In this document: positions 51,323 through 61,239 of the stretch, in pieces
Layout of the letters: each line of letters starts with the position of its first letter
Position numbering within the stretch: position 1 is the first letter of the stretch
Assembly (NCBI RefSeq): GCF_900188245.1
Contig: NZ_FZOK01000012.1
Location: 62,001 to 126,000, forward strand
DNA from: Belliella buryatensis
Lineage (GTDB): Bacteria; Bacteroidota; Bacteroidia; Cytophagales; Cyclobacteriaceae
Direction of reading: 5' to 3'
DNA: 64,000 nt
Notes under the pieces: model-generated
Seen by the model: only the letters and a program-made list of their open reading frames with translations
Databases searched by the model: none
What the model was told of the DNA's origin: nothing
Translations under genes and position numbers: made by a program

Positions 51323-53192
51323 TTGCTACCAACACTTCCTCTTCCTCTGCGATAATTTCCTTTTCTAATTTAACCAATTCCTGTTCATGAGGAAGGTTAG
51401 ATTCAGGAGTAGCAGACAACGGAACTGTTTGCATAATGAAGTCTTCCTTAGCACCTGGCTTAGAGTAATCATACGGCCATCTATACACTGAAGGAATTTC
51501 ACCAGGCCAGTTACCATGTCCTGGGAATAATGGAGTAGTCCACTCTAAAGTGGTAGATCTCCATGGGTTTAAACTCGCTTTTCTGCCTCTATACATGCTA
51601 TAGAAGAAATTGAACAAGAAGATGAACTGAGCTGCAAATGTGATAATAGCTGCCGCAGATACAAACATATTCAAATCAGTGTACATGTTAGAAAACTCAA
51701 AATTGGTCCAAGAATAGTATCTCCTAGGGAATCCAGCGATACCGATATAGTGCATCGGGAAGAATACCAAGTAAACACCCACAAATGTCAACCAGAAATG
51801 GATATATCCCAGCCTAGCATCCATCATTCTACCAAACATCTTAGGGAACCAATGATAAACACCAGCCATCAATCCAAAGAAAGAAGCAGAACCCATTACA
51901 AGGTGAAAATGGGCAACTACAAAATATGTATCGTGTAGTTGAATATCAATTGCAGAATTACCTAAGAAAATACCAGTCAAACCACCAGATATAAAGAATG
52001 AAACTAATCCAATGGAAAATAACATTGCAGGAGTAAAGATCAAATTACCTCTCCAAAGTGTAGTCAAGTAATTAAATACTTTTACAGCAGATGGGATAGC
52101 AATAATTAATGTTAGGAACATGAAGATGGAACCCAAAAATGGATTCATTCCTGACACAAACATGTGGTGAGCCCAAACTACAAACGAGAGTATAGTAATA
52201 CCCAACATTGAAATAATCATGGCTTTGTAACCAAAAATTGGCTTTCTAGAGTTTGTAGCAATTACTTCTGAAGTGATACCTAATGCTGGCAACAATACAA
52301 TATATACTTCAGGGTGACCTAAAAACCAGAATAAATGTTGGTATAAAACTGGACTACCGCCAGTATTTGGCAGAGCTCCTTCTCCAGAAATGTATATATC
52401 TGATAAATAGAATGAAGTACCAAAACTTCTATCGAATACCAATAGCAATGCAGCAGCAAATAAAACTGGGAATGATAACAAACCAATAACAGCTGTCAGG
52501 AAGAAAGCCCAAATTGTCAATGGAAGTCTAGAGAAAGACATACCTTTGGTTCTTAGGTTAATAACTGTCGTTATATAATTGATACCTCCTAACAAGGACG
52601 AAGCAATGAAAAAGGTCATCGAAATCAACCATAGCGTCATACCCATACCAGAACCTGGAATAGCTTGCTCCAATGCAGATAACGGAGGATATACTACCCA
52701 ACCACCCCCTGCAGGGCCATTTTCAAGGAAAAGAGAAATAAACATGATCACACCTGATACAAAGAAGAACCAGTAGGAAAGCATATTCATGAATCCTGAA
52801 GCCATATCTCTTGCACCAATCTGAAGAGGTATCAAGAAATTAGAGAATGTTCCACTCAAGCCAGCTGTCAATACAAAGAAAACCATAATGGTACCATGCA
52901 TCGTAACTAACGCCAAATAGAAATTAGGATCAAGTTTACCCGCCTCATCAATCCAGCCTCCAAGTAATGGCTTAAGGAATGTTAAGTCCATATCAGGAAA
53001 ACCTAATTGAAGTCTAAATAAAATCGAAAGAAAACCTCCAATCAAAGCCCAGAAAATACCAGTAACCAAAAATTGTTTACCGATCATTTTATGGTCAGTA
53101 CTAAAGATGTACTTCGTGATAAAGTTATCGTGATGCTCGTGATCATGATCATGAGCAGTAGCACCATGAGAAGCTACGTTAGCTGTTGCCAT
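51303..53192 (-). CDS. coxA: Cytochrome c oxidase subunit I (aa3 type)
   Basis: The 629-residue catalytic subunit has twelve helices that bind heme a, heme a3 and CuB. 'FLGHPEVYIVLLPALG' holds the cross-linked His-Tyr pair, 'AHHMFVSG' the further CuB histidines, and 'HDTYFVVAHFHLVMG' the heme ligands; the Glu of the D channel is absent from the E-x-x-x motif region, while Tyr-Ser-like residues suggest the usual type A2 variant (not certain). The N terminus is His- and Asp-rich (HDHDHEHHD, about residues 14-22). It lies 16 bases after coxB. Confidence 0.95.
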   Translation of the reverse strand: MATANVASHGATAHDHDHEHHDNFITKYIFSTDHKMIGKQFLVTGIFWALIGGFLSILFRLQLGFPDMDLTFLKPLLGGWIDEAGKLDPNFYLALVTMHGTIMVFFVLTAGLSGTFSNFLIPLQIGARDMASGFMNMLSYWFFFVSGVIMFISLFLENGPAGGGWVVYPPLSALEQAIPGSGMGMTLWLISMTFFIASSLLGGINYITTVINLRTKGMSFSRLPLTIWAFFLTAVIGLLSFPVLFAAALLLVFDRSFGTSFYLSDIYISGEGALPNTGGSPVLYQHLFWFLGHPEVYIVLLPALGITSEVIATNSRKPIFGYKAMIISMLGITILSFVVWAHHMFVSGMNPFLGSIFMFLTLIIAIPSAVKVFNYLTTLWRGNLIFTPAMLFSIGLVSFFISGGLTGIFLGNSAIDIQLHDTYFVVAHFHLVMGSASFFGLMAGVYHWFPKMFGRMMDARLGYIHFWLTFVGVYLVFFPMHYIGIAGFPRRYYSWTNFEFSNMYTDLNMFVSAAAIITFAAQFIFLFNFFYSMYRGRKASLNPWRSTTLEWTTPLFPGHGNWPGEIPSVYRWPYDYSKPGAKEDFIMQTVPLSATPESNLPHEQELVKLEKEIIAEEEEVLVANESKES

Positions 53193-53208
53193 AATTTTAC
53201 TTATTTAA

Positions 53209-54246
53209 TTACTTATATTCACCGATAGTGATATCGGCCAATTCTTTCAAATCTGAAGGTAAGTTTTCAACCAGTGCTGGATTGTTGACAATATATGGTT
53301 TTTGTTCTTTCAACCATTCCTGATATTCTGCAGGCTCAACTACTCTGATTTCTCTACGCATTGAGAAATGACCCCTTCCACATATTTCAGTACAAGCAAT
53401 TTCATAAACAAATTCCTCGTCACCCAGTTCTTGACGCATTTCTGCTGTTGTTTTTGTGGGCGTAAACCAAAATCTAGTAGGCATACCAGGAACTGCATCC
53501 ATTTTCAATCTCATATGTGGTGCAAAAACAGAGTGAAGAACATCTCTAGCTCTAATTTTAAATAGAACAGGTTCTCCCTTTGGGATCACTACGACTGGAG
53601 ATGTAAAATCATCTAAAGCATTTCTATCCGTAAAATCAACTCCAGAAGGATTATTTACTTCGTTGACTAATCTATAGTCATGATCACCTAGAACATTGTC
53701 CAAACCGGGATATCTAACTTCCCAAGCAAATTGATAACCCATGATCTCAACGACATGAGCATTTTCAGGTGCAGGAGCTGTAATATCAGACCAAGCTTTC
53801 CATCCGCCTATCACAAGAATAGCCAATACAACAGCAGGGACTACTGTCCAAATAACTTCTAGTTTATTGTTATCAGGGTAAAACGTAGCCTTCCTCTTCT
53901 CACTATATTGATACTTGTATGGGAAAATGAAAAGAAGAATATGAGTTATAATGAATACAACACCAGTTACAGCCATTGTAATCCAAAATAACTGATCTGT
54001 CACAGCACCATGTTCGGAGCCTAAAGGAAGATTGTAGTTATCAAACTCTTTAATTGAATACCAAAACATCAAACCTCCAGCTCCAAAAAGGAATACAACA
54101 AACAATAAGGCGTTTACCTTATTACTACTTGAAGCAATCTTCTTATCAGAACCTTTAACAACTGAAACTAGGGTTTGTATTCTGTAAACCATCCATATCA
54201 AGGACAGCAACAACAAAACACCAACTGCAATAAGAAATCCGTACAT
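53209..54246 (-). CDS. coxB: Cytochrome c oxidase subunit II with CuA site
   Basis: The 345-residue subunit has an N-terminal helix, then two transmembrane helices (about 80-110 and 130-150) and a periplasmic cupredoxin domain. The CuA ligands are complete: His in 'DVLHSVFAPH', and 'CTEICGRGHFSM' (Cys-x3-Cys-x3-His-x2-Met). No CxxCH is present, so it receives electrons from a separate cytochrome or directly from ACIII (ActE), as shown for the F. johnsoniae supercomplex. Confidence 0.94.
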   Translation of the reverse strand: MYGFLIAVGVLLLLSLIWMVYRIQTLVSVVKGSDKKIASSSNKVNALLFVVFLFGAGGLMFWYSIKEFDNYNLPLGSEHGAVTDQLFWITMAVTGVVFIITHILLFIFPYKYQYSEKRKATFYPDNNKLEVIWTVVPAVVLAILVIGGWKAWSDITAPAPENAHVVEIMGYQFAWEVRYPGLDNVLGDHDYRLVNEVNNPSGVDFTDRNALDDFTSPVVVIPKGEPVLFKIRARDVLHSVFAPHMRLKMDAVPGMPTRFWFTPTKTTAEMRQELGDEEFVYEIACTEICGRGHFSMRREIRVVEPAEYQEWLKEQKPYIVNNPALVENLPSDLKELADITIGEYK

Positions 54247-54270
54247 AATTTTTACTTTTTCGGATAAATA

Positions 54271-55560
54271 TTAAATGTGATGATGATATGACTCTTCAAG
54301 CATTGGGTGATTTTTGGCTACCAAATTTTTACCTGCTAGAGATTTAAACACTACGAAAACAAAAGCGGCACCAAATATCAACAACATTCCAATTTCCATT
54401 AAGCCAAACCCTCCATTGTGACCTAAAGTACCTGGTTGAACCATCAAGAAGAAATCAAACCAATGTCCTAAGATAATCAAAGAACAAACAACTTTAAGAA
54501 AGACACCATGTCTTTTAGAATCACGTGTCATAAGAACAAGGAACGGCAACACAAAGTTTAGTGCTAGGTTTACAAAAATGAACGGGCTATACACGTCGCT
54601 TTGTAATCTTTCTACGAAGTAAACAGATTCCTCAGGAATATTGGCATAATAGATCAATAAGAACTGTGAAAACCAGATGTATGTCCAGAAAATAGAGAAT
54701 GCAAATACAAACTTACCTAAGTCATGAATATGATTTTCATTGACCATTTCCAAGTAACCTTTACCTTTTAGATAAAGCGTAATCAATGTGATCACTGAAA
54801 GTCCTGCTACAAACCAAGATGCAAATACATACCAACCAAACATAGTAGAAAACCAGTGTGTATCGATAGACATGATCCAGTCCCAGGCAGCAATTGAAGA
54901 GGAAACAGCAAATAAAACTAGAAAAATAGCTGACCATTTTCTGATATTTGACCAATCATGAGACCCTGAAAGGTTATCCTCTGCAAAAGAAAGATTCTTC
55001 AATTTATTAAAGAAAAAGACCCATATACCAAAGAATGCAATCATTCTAATGATAAAGAAAATAGGGAAGGAACCTTTTTCCATTGGCCAATAGAAGAATG
55101 CTCCTTTACCATCTATGATGTAATCATATTGAGGATCATTTTTATCAAACAAATAGCTATGTGTCCAGTGAAATAAATCATGGCTAGCTACAAAGAAGGT
55201 AACAATCATTAAAACTCCAGCTATCGGTAACCAGTTGCCAAGTGAAAGCATCACTCTCAATATACCAGTTGACCAACCAGCTTGTGCAGCATACTGTATT
55301 GCAAAGAAGAAAACTCCGATAACAGCGATACCCGTGAAATAAACATTGTTGATCCAAAGGTTTGCAAAAACCCTATGATACCAATGATAAGCATGACCAC
55401 TAGCATCAGCTGCTTCATCATGATGACCACCAAACAAAGATGTAATAACTCCAACAGCGAACAAAGCTACACCAAGACCCAAAACAGTCATGATGGACTT
55501 CTTCAAAGAAGCTGTGAAATCAAATTTTTGATCTAAATTATAACTTGATACCTGCGCCAT
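54271..55560 (-). CDS. actF: ActF, membrane subunit of alternative complex III
   Basis: The 429-residue integral membrane protein has about ten helices and is related to ActC/NrfD without cofactor motifs. Conserved loops 'HYTSYLFDKNDPQYD'-like (here HWTHSYLFDKNDPQYD) and 'WDWIMSIDTHWFSTMFGWY' mark ActF. ACIII oxidises menaquinol and passes electrons to cytochrome c or directly to the oxidase. It is immediately followed by coxB (24 bases). Confidence 0.93.
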   Translation of the reverse strand: MAQVSSYNLDQKFDFTASLKKSIMTVLGLGVALFAVGVITSLFGGHHDEAADASGHAYHWYHRVFANLWINNVYFTGIAVIGVFFFAIQYAAQAGWSTGILRVMLSLGNWLPIAGVLMIVTFFVASHDLFHWTHSYLFDKNDPQYDYIIDGKGAFFYWPMEKGSFPIFFIIRMIAFFGIWVFFFNKLKNLSFAEDNLSGSHDWSNIRKWSAIFLVLFAVSSSIAAWDWIMSIDTHWFSTMFGWYVFASWFVAGLSVITLITLYLKGKGYLEMVNENHIHDLGKFVFAFSIFWTYIWFSQFLLIYYANIPEESVYFVERLQSDVYSPFIFVNLALNFVLPFLVLMTRDSKRHGVFLKVVCSLIILGHWFDFFLMVQPGTLGHNGGFGLMEIGMLLIFGAAFVFVVFKSLAGKNLVAKNHPMLEESYHHHI

Positions 55561-55562
55561 GA

Positions 55563-56189
55563 TTATTGCTTCTGAATTTCTTGTTTAACATAGTGAACAA
55601 TTTTCCAAATTCTTTCTTGAGGAATTTGAGAGCCGTGAGCGCCCATTCTGCCTTTTCCTTTCATGATCACATGAAAAATATGGCCTTCAGGAAGATTGAT
55701 ATAAGCACCACCTTTAAGGTTAGCAACACCACCAATAACTTCACCAGCTTTACCATCTCCCTCACCAGCTGCACCATGACAGGCTGAGCAATACTGAAGA
55801 TAAAGTTGTCTACCCTCTTCAAGAACTTGATCTGTCAATTCAACTGGGTTCTGGATTTCCGCGGCCTTTTCAAGTTCGAAAGCCTTCAACCTGTATGGCA
55901 ACATTCCATCTTTAGTTCGAGGAACTGTATTAGCTACAGGTTCTCTCATATTCATTCTATGCGGGTTATTGATATTAGAGTTGAAGAACTCACCCTTTTC
56001 ATCTTCTCTCGTAGACAACCATTTACCTTCATCTTCATTGATAATTTGAGTCAATGGTTCATACGCTACAGAATTGTACATTTGAGGTGCGTATTCGTAC
56101 CCAGGATGATCTCCTGAGGCACTACAAGATGCAAGCCCTATGGCAACACCAGCAGTAGCTAATACATATATGGATCTTATCAATTTCAT
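55563..56189 (-). CDS. actE: ActE, mono-heme cytochrome c lipoprotein of ACIII
   Basis: From ATG 56189 the protein has 208 residues with a lipobox GLASC and one cytochrome c domain (CSACH in 'QYCSACHGAAGEGDG', Met in 'IMKGKGRMGAHGSQIP'). ActE is the electron exit of ACIII. A longer frame from 56237 would overlap actD and lacks a leader, so ATG 56189 is chosen. Confidence 0.93.
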   Translation of the reverse strand: MKLIRSIYVLATAGVAIGLASCSASGDHPGYEYAPQMYNSVAYEPLTQIINEDEGKWLSTREDEKGEFFNSNINNPHRMNMREPVANTVPRTKDGMLPYRLKAFELEKAAEIQNPVELTDQVLEEGRQLYLQYCSACHGAAGEGDGKAGEVIGGVANLKGGAYINLPEGHIFHVIMKGKGRMGAHGSQIPQERIWKIVHYVKQEIQKQ

Positions 56190-56202
56190 ATTGTCTGAGT
56201 TA

Positions 56203-56733
56203 CTATTCAAAACTTTTTTTATTGACTTCTGTAGCACCAGAAGATTTTAGAATATCACCAATCTTTTCTTCTCCCAAAGATGCATTAGTCGCTAAATCGA
56301 TAGCCATCACATGCTTATCATCTGTGATTCTTAGATCGAAGATTCTTGGCTGAGCCCAAGGCTTCAAGTTGGAAGATACCATAAATACTCCCACCATACC
56401 GAAAGCAGCCAAAAGGACAGTCAATTCGAAAGTAACTGGGATAAAATCAGGGAATGCAGCATGATCCTTACCGCCTATAATCATAGGCCAGTCAATTTTC
56501 ATCATATAAAATTGCATGACTAAAGCCAAAGTCGTTCCAAGTATCCCAAAAAGGAAAGCTGCAATAGGAAGCCTGCTCCTTTTATATCCAAGTACATCAT
56601 CAATCCCATGAACTGGAAAAGGTGAATAAACTTCATGAATCTTAACACCACTACCTCTAACCTTAGATACGGCGTCTAACAAAACATCCTCATCATCAAA
56701 TACACCGAGGACAAAATTCTTATCTCTTTCCAT
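56203..56733 (-). CDS. actD: ActD, DUF3341 membrane subunit of ACIII
   Basis: The 176-residue protein has a cytoplasmic N-terminal domain ('LGVFDDEDVLLDAVSKVRGSG', 'YSPFPVHGID') and two transmembrane helices (about 55-80 and 95-120), the DUF3341 layout. It is a structural subunit of ACIII. The gene is 2 bases from actC. Confidence 0.94.
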   Translation of the reverse strand: MERDKNFVLGVFDDEDVLLDAVSKVRGSGVKIHEVYSPFPVHGIDDVLGYKRSRLPIAAFLFGILGTTLALVMQFYMMKIDWPMIIGGKDHAAFPDFIPVTFELTVLLAAFGMVGVFMVSSNLKPWAQPRIFDLRITDDKHVMAIDLATNASLGEEKIGDILKSSGATEVNKKSFE

Positions 56734-56735
56734 GA

Positions 56736-58100
56736 TTATTTATTTACTTTTTCTGATGAAGACTTAACAATAGATTTCACCTCAGCCATGTTGATTACTG
56801 GGAAGAACTTTGCGAACAACAAGAATAAGGTAAAGAACAAACCAAAAGTGAATAAGTACACTCCGATATCTGACAAAGTAGGATAGAACATCGCCCAAGA
56901 TGATGGCAAGAAATCCCTATGTAAAGATGTCACAATGATTACAAATCGTTCGAACCACATACCGATGTTTACTACCAAAGAAAGTATGAAAGTAGCGACA
57001 ATTGAAGTTCTGATCTTTTTGAACCAGAATAGTTGTGGGGAGATCACATTGCATGTCATCATAGACCAATATGCCCACCAATAAGGGCCAAATGCTCTAT
57101 TGATGAATGCGTACTGCTCTGCTGCTACACCAGAATACCAAGCTATAAAGAATTCAGTAATATAAGCTATACCTACAATTGAACCAGTAATGATGATTAC
57201 GATATTCATCAACTCAATGTGTCCTATGGTAATGTAATCTTCCAGCTTAAACACCTTCCTTGTAATGATCATCAAGGTCAATACCATGGCAAAGCCAGAA
57301 AAAATCGCACCCGCCACGAAATATGGGGGGAAGATTGTAGTATGCCAACCAGGGATTACGGATGTCGCAAAGTCAAAGGATACAATAGTGTGAACTGACA
57401 ATACCAAAGGAGTGGCCAAACCAGCCAAAATCAAAGCAACTGATTCGTATCTGCTCCAAGTTTTAGCAGCACCATCCCAACCAAAAGAAAGCGCACCGTA
57501 GATAGTTTTTCTAAGGCCAGTTGCTCTATCTCTGATCGTAGCGAAATCTGGAATCAAACCGATGTACCAGAATACCAAAGAAACAGAGAAATAGGTAGAA
57601 ATCGCAAATACGTCCCAAAGAAGCGGTGAGTTGAAATTTACCCAAAGTGACCCAAAGGTATTTGGTAATGGTAGTGCCCAATAAGCTCCCAACCAAGGTC
57701 TACCCATATGTATTATTGGGAACATAGCGGCACAGATAACGGCGAAAATCGTCATGGCTTCCGCAGCTCTGTTGATCGCCATTCTCCATTTCTGTCTGAA
57801 TAGCAGCAATACAGCCGAGATCAAAGTACCAGCGTGACCAATACCAACCCACCACACAAAGTTGGTGATATCCCATGCCCAACCAATAGTTTTATTTAGA
57901 CCCCACATACCGATACCTTCCCAAAGGGTAGCTACCAGCGCAAGGCTTCCTAACAATAAGGCACCCACTGCAACCAAAAGGCCAAGGATCCAACCAAGAG
58001 TTGGTTTGCCTTCTACCTGTCTTGACACGTCATGGGTGACGTCTTTTAAGGTTTTACCGCCTGTAATCAGCGGCTCACGTACGGATGAAGTAACCTGCAT
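56736..58100 (-). CDS. actC: ActC, NrfD-like quinol-site subunit of ACIII
   Basis: The 454-residue polysulfide reductase NrfD family protein has about ten helices. '[37 protein letters not shown]' is the family signature for the menaquinol site and proton path. It is encoded directly after actB (18 bases), and the two meet in the complex through the iron-sulfur part of ActB. Confidence 0.95.
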   Translation of the reverse strand: MQVTSSVREPLITGGKTLKDVTHDVSRQVEGKPTLGWILGLLVAVGALLLGSLALVATLWEGIGMWGLNKTIGWAWDITNFVWWVGIGHAGTLISAVLLLFRQKWRMAINRAAEAMTIFAVICAAMFPIIHMGRPWLGAYWALPLPNTFGSLWVNFNSPLLWDVFAISTYFSVSLVFWYIGLIPDFATIRDRATGLRKTIYGALSFGWDGAAKTWSRYESVALILAGLATPLVLSVHTIVSFDFATSVIPGWHTTIFPPYFVAGAIFSGFAMVLTLMIITRKVFKLEDYITIGHIELMNIVIIITGSIVGIAYITEFFIAWYSGVAAEQYAFINRAFGPYWWAYWSMMTCNVISPQLFWFKKIRTSIVATFILSLVVNIGMWFERFVIIVTSLHRDFLPSSWAMFYPTLSDIGVYLFTFGLFFTLFLLFAKFFPVINMAEVKSIVKSSSEKVNK

Positions 58101-58118
58101 ATCTTATAAAATTATTTA

Positions 58119-61100
58119 TTACGCTTCTGATTTATCCTTATTTCTGATTTTGGTAAAGTACCATACGTTAGGATTGACATTGATCTCTTCTAACACGTGG
58201 TATGCTCTTTCTTCATTCACCTCTTTAGTTGCAGAAAGAGTCTCTTCCTGAATCTTCAAAGTAGCTGTAATCTTACTATTTGGGTCATTCATATCACCAA
58301 ATACAATCGCATCTGTAGGACACGCCGTAGCACAAGCTGTATTGATTTCTCCATCTTGGATTTTTCTACCTTCTTTCTTGGCAGTCAATTTTCCAGATTG
58401 AATTCTCTGAACACACATAGAACATTTTTCAATTACACCTCTAGCTCTTACAGTTACATCAGGGTTCAATACCATTTTACCCATATCGTCATTCTGAGCC
58501 ACATTGACAGCAGCAAATGATTTATTGTCATGGTATTTGAACCAATTGAATCTTCTTACTTTATAAGGACAGTTATTAGCACAGTATCTTGTACCAATGC
58601 ATCTGTTGTAAGTCATTTGATTAAGACCTTCAGAAGAGTGCGTTGTAGCAGCCACTGGGCATACTGTCTCACAAGGAGCGTTGTTACAATGCTGACACAT
58701 CATTGGCTGGAATACAACCTCAGGATTTTCAGCAGCGATTTCCAAACCATCATTATCTCCAACCTCTGCATCAGAAGAATAGTATCTATCAATTCTGATC
58801 CAAGCCATTTCTCTTCTATTGAGCACTTCTTGCTTACCAACTACTGCCACGTTGTTTTCAACTTGACAAGCAACAGTACAAGCACCACAACCAATACAAG
58901 AGTTCATGTCTATAGCAAGACCCCAATGATGCTGGCTGTATTGATGGCCTTTCCAAAGAGATATTTTAGAAGGTTTCACAAACTCACCTTCCTTGTAAAT
59001 TTTAGGCTGATATCTACCTGCAAAGGCATTTTCTTTGTACTCAGGAAGGATTGATTCCTGTACGACAAAGTTTCTACCCATGTAAGTTTGATGAGTCTGA
59101 GTTTGTGCAATCTTATATTTATCTGAGGTCAACTCTACAGTTACACCTTCAATTACGTCAAAGTTTACAAAACCATTATTAACAGATAGCAATTCATAAG
59201 CATTGATACCAACACCATTAGCAACTCTACCCGCTTTGGTTCTTCCATATCCTAATGCTAAGCCAACTGTTCCTATTGCTTGACCTGGTTGAACTAAAAC
59301 TGGAACAACAATAGATTTATCACCGATAGTCACTTTGGCTTTCTGAGTTGCTCCTTCGAACATCTTCAAACCATTTTCATTTGCCCACTTCTGAGAAACT
59401 GTCAAATAGTTATCCCATGTAGCTTTAGAGATTGGATCAGACATCTCTTGCAACCATGGGTTGTTTGCAAAAGTACCATTACCAATACCTATTTTTGTAT
59501 AAACAACCAACTCTGTTCCTGCATTATCAGCTTTGTAAGTCCTTGCAACGGCAGCAGCTGCAGCAGAAGCATCTCCATTAGCAGTTAAGGCAGAAGAAGT
59601 AGATTCTAGGCTATATACACCGTTGAAAAGTGATCTATCCCAGAATTCTTGAAAGTCTGAAGTTTCAGATTGAGCGGCAAAAAGTGAAGCTCTCCAATTT
59701 TCTTGTAAGAAATCGTAGTAGTTAGTTTCTTCACCAGCCCAAACCAAGAAAGACTCCTGCGCTTGTCTTGTATCGAAAAGAGGAGAAATAGTAGGCTGAG
59801 CAAGAGAGAATTCACCTTTTCTTGGATTAAAATCATTCCAAGACTCTAAGTAATGATGATCAGGAGCTACAAACTGTACCAAAGAAGCTGTCTCATCCAT
59901 AGTGCCATTTGTTGCTACGGATACTTTTGCCTTTTCGATTCCTGAAGCTACCTCAGCACCTCTTACAAAATCATATACAGGATTACAGTTGTAGAAAACT
60001 ACCCCTCCAACTCTTCCAGCATTCAAATCAGTAACAAACTGATTCATTTTAGCATCATCTCCTTTACGGAAATAAGAAGGTGTAGAGAAATCAACAGTAA
60101 CACCATTATTATTTAGTAAGTCATTAATAGCATTAACAATGACTTGAACATTAGGATCATTTGAGCCTGATACTACTAAAGAGGCTCCTCTATTTGCCCA
60201 AAGTTCATTGGCTGCCTTATCAAGGTTTGAAACATCCACAGCAGCAGCATTAAAAGTAATAGCCCCTGCTTTTTTTGCTAATGCATTATATAAGGCAAGT
60301 ACCGCCAAACCACTAGCAGAAGCCTTGATTGGTGTTCTATAATCAGCATTAGAACCTGTCAAAGAAAGGTTGGATTCAAACTGATAATGTCTAGACATTT
60401 CAGGCTTTTCTTTGGTAATTTTTCTACCTTTTGCATATTGCTTCGCAAACTCAATTGGTGAAATCCAAGTACCAAGGAAATCAGCACCGAAACTCACAAT
60501 TACTTTTGCTCTGTCAAACCTATATGTAGGAAGCACTGCAGATCCATAAACAGTCTCAGATGCTTTGGTAATACCATAGCTTGAAACAGGATCATAGGTA
60601 ATCACTTCAGCTCCTCCAAAAGACTCAGAAAACTTAGCTAAAGCTTTTTCTGTGGAAGGAGAAAGGATGGTGTTTGTTACAATTTTAACAGTACCAGCAG
60701 CTGCAAGCTTAGACTTCACTTCAGCGTCGATAGAAGACCAGTCTGACTTTTCCCCATTGATAAAAGGGCCAGCCAATCTTTGTTTGTCATAAAGAGAAAG
60801 TACAGAAGCTTCAACTATAGCGCTAACTCCTTTTCCATTGATCGGAGACAATTCATTTCCGTCAACTTTAATAGGTCTACCTTCCCTTGTTTTTACAACA
60901 ACAGATGCATAATCACCTCCAGAAGCAAAAGTAGAAGCGTAATAGTTAGGAATAGATGGGCTGATATCAACAGGTTTGTTAACATAAGGAATAGCCTTTC
61001 TTACGGGAGCTTCACAGGCTGCTAATGATGCAGCCGCTAAGCTAAATCCCATCAACTTGAGAAAGTCTCTTCTAGAAGGCCCTTCTTCACCGTTGGAAGA

Positions 61101-61202
61101 TGATGTAAATTCAGGGAATTCTCTATCAGCATTTTTAACAAACTCAGGATCGTTTGTCAATTGCTCTATTCCTTTCCAATATGTCTTATTATTTTCTTTC
61201 AT
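58119..61202 (-). CDS. actB: ActB, iron-sulfur molybdopterin-like subunit of ACIII
   Basis: The 1027-residue periplasmic subunit has a Tat signal ('SRRDFLKLMGFSLAAASLAAC', about 43-63) with a lipobox-like Cys. The middle part (about 70-740) is like molybdopterin oxidoreductases; ActB proteins are known to lack the cofactor. The C-terminal part has four iron-sulfur cysteine groups: 'CIGCGACTVACQVENN', 'CQHCNNAPCETVCP', 'CIGTRYCANNCPYKVRRF' and 'CSMCVQ...CATACPTDA'. It transfers electrons between the quinol site and ActA. Confidence 0.95.
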   Translation of the reverse strand: MKENNKTYWKGIEQLTNDPEFVKNADREFPEFTSSSNGEEGPSRRDFLKLMGFSLAAASLAACEAPVRKAIPYVNKPVDISPSIPNYYASTFASGGDYASVVVKTREGRPIKVDGNELSPINGKGVSAIVEASVLSLYDKQRLAGPFINGEKSDWSSIDAEVKSKLAAAGTVKIVTNTILSPSTEKALAKFSESFGGAEVITYDPVSSYGITKASETVYGSAVLPTYRFDRAKVIVSFGADFLGTWISPIEFAKQYAKGRKITKEKPEMSRHYQFESNLSLTGSNADYRTPIKASASGLAVLALYNALAKKAGAITFNAAAVDVSNLDKAANELWANRGASLVVSGSNDPNVQVIVNAINDLLNNNGVTVDFSTPSYFRKGDDAKMNQFVTDLNAGRVGGVVFYNCNPVYDFVRGAEVASGIEKAKVSVATNGTMDETASLVQFVAPDHHYLESWNDFNPRKGEFSLAQPTISPLFDTRQAQESFLVWAGEETNYYDFLQENWRASLFAAQSETSDFQEFWDRSLFNGVYSLESTSSALTANGDASAAAAAVARTYKADNAGTELVVYTKIGIGNGTFANNPWLQEMSDPISKATWDNYLTVSQKWANENGLKMFEGATQKAKVTIGDKSIVVPVLVQPGQAIGTVGLALGYGRTKAGRVANGVGINAYELLSVNNGFVNFDVIEGVTVELTSDKYKIAQTQTHQTYMGRNFVVQESILPEYKENAFAGRYQPKIYKEGEFVKPSKISLWKGHQYSQHHWGLAIDMNSCIGCGACTVACQVENNVAVVGKQEVLNRREMAWIRIDRYYSSDAEVGDNDGLEIAAENPEVVFQPMMCQHCNNAPCETVCPVAATTHSSEGLNQMTYNRCIGTRYCANNCPYKVRRFNWFKYHDNKSFAAVNVAQNDDMGKMVLNPDVTVRARGVIEKCSMCVQRIQSGKLTAKKEGRKIQDGEINTACATACPTDAIVFGDMNDPNSKITATLKIQEETLSATKEVNEERAYHVLEEINVNPNVWYFTKIRNKDKSEA

Positions 61203-61239
61203 TTTATAGTCAAGAAAAGTAGGTTCTGAATTGATTTAA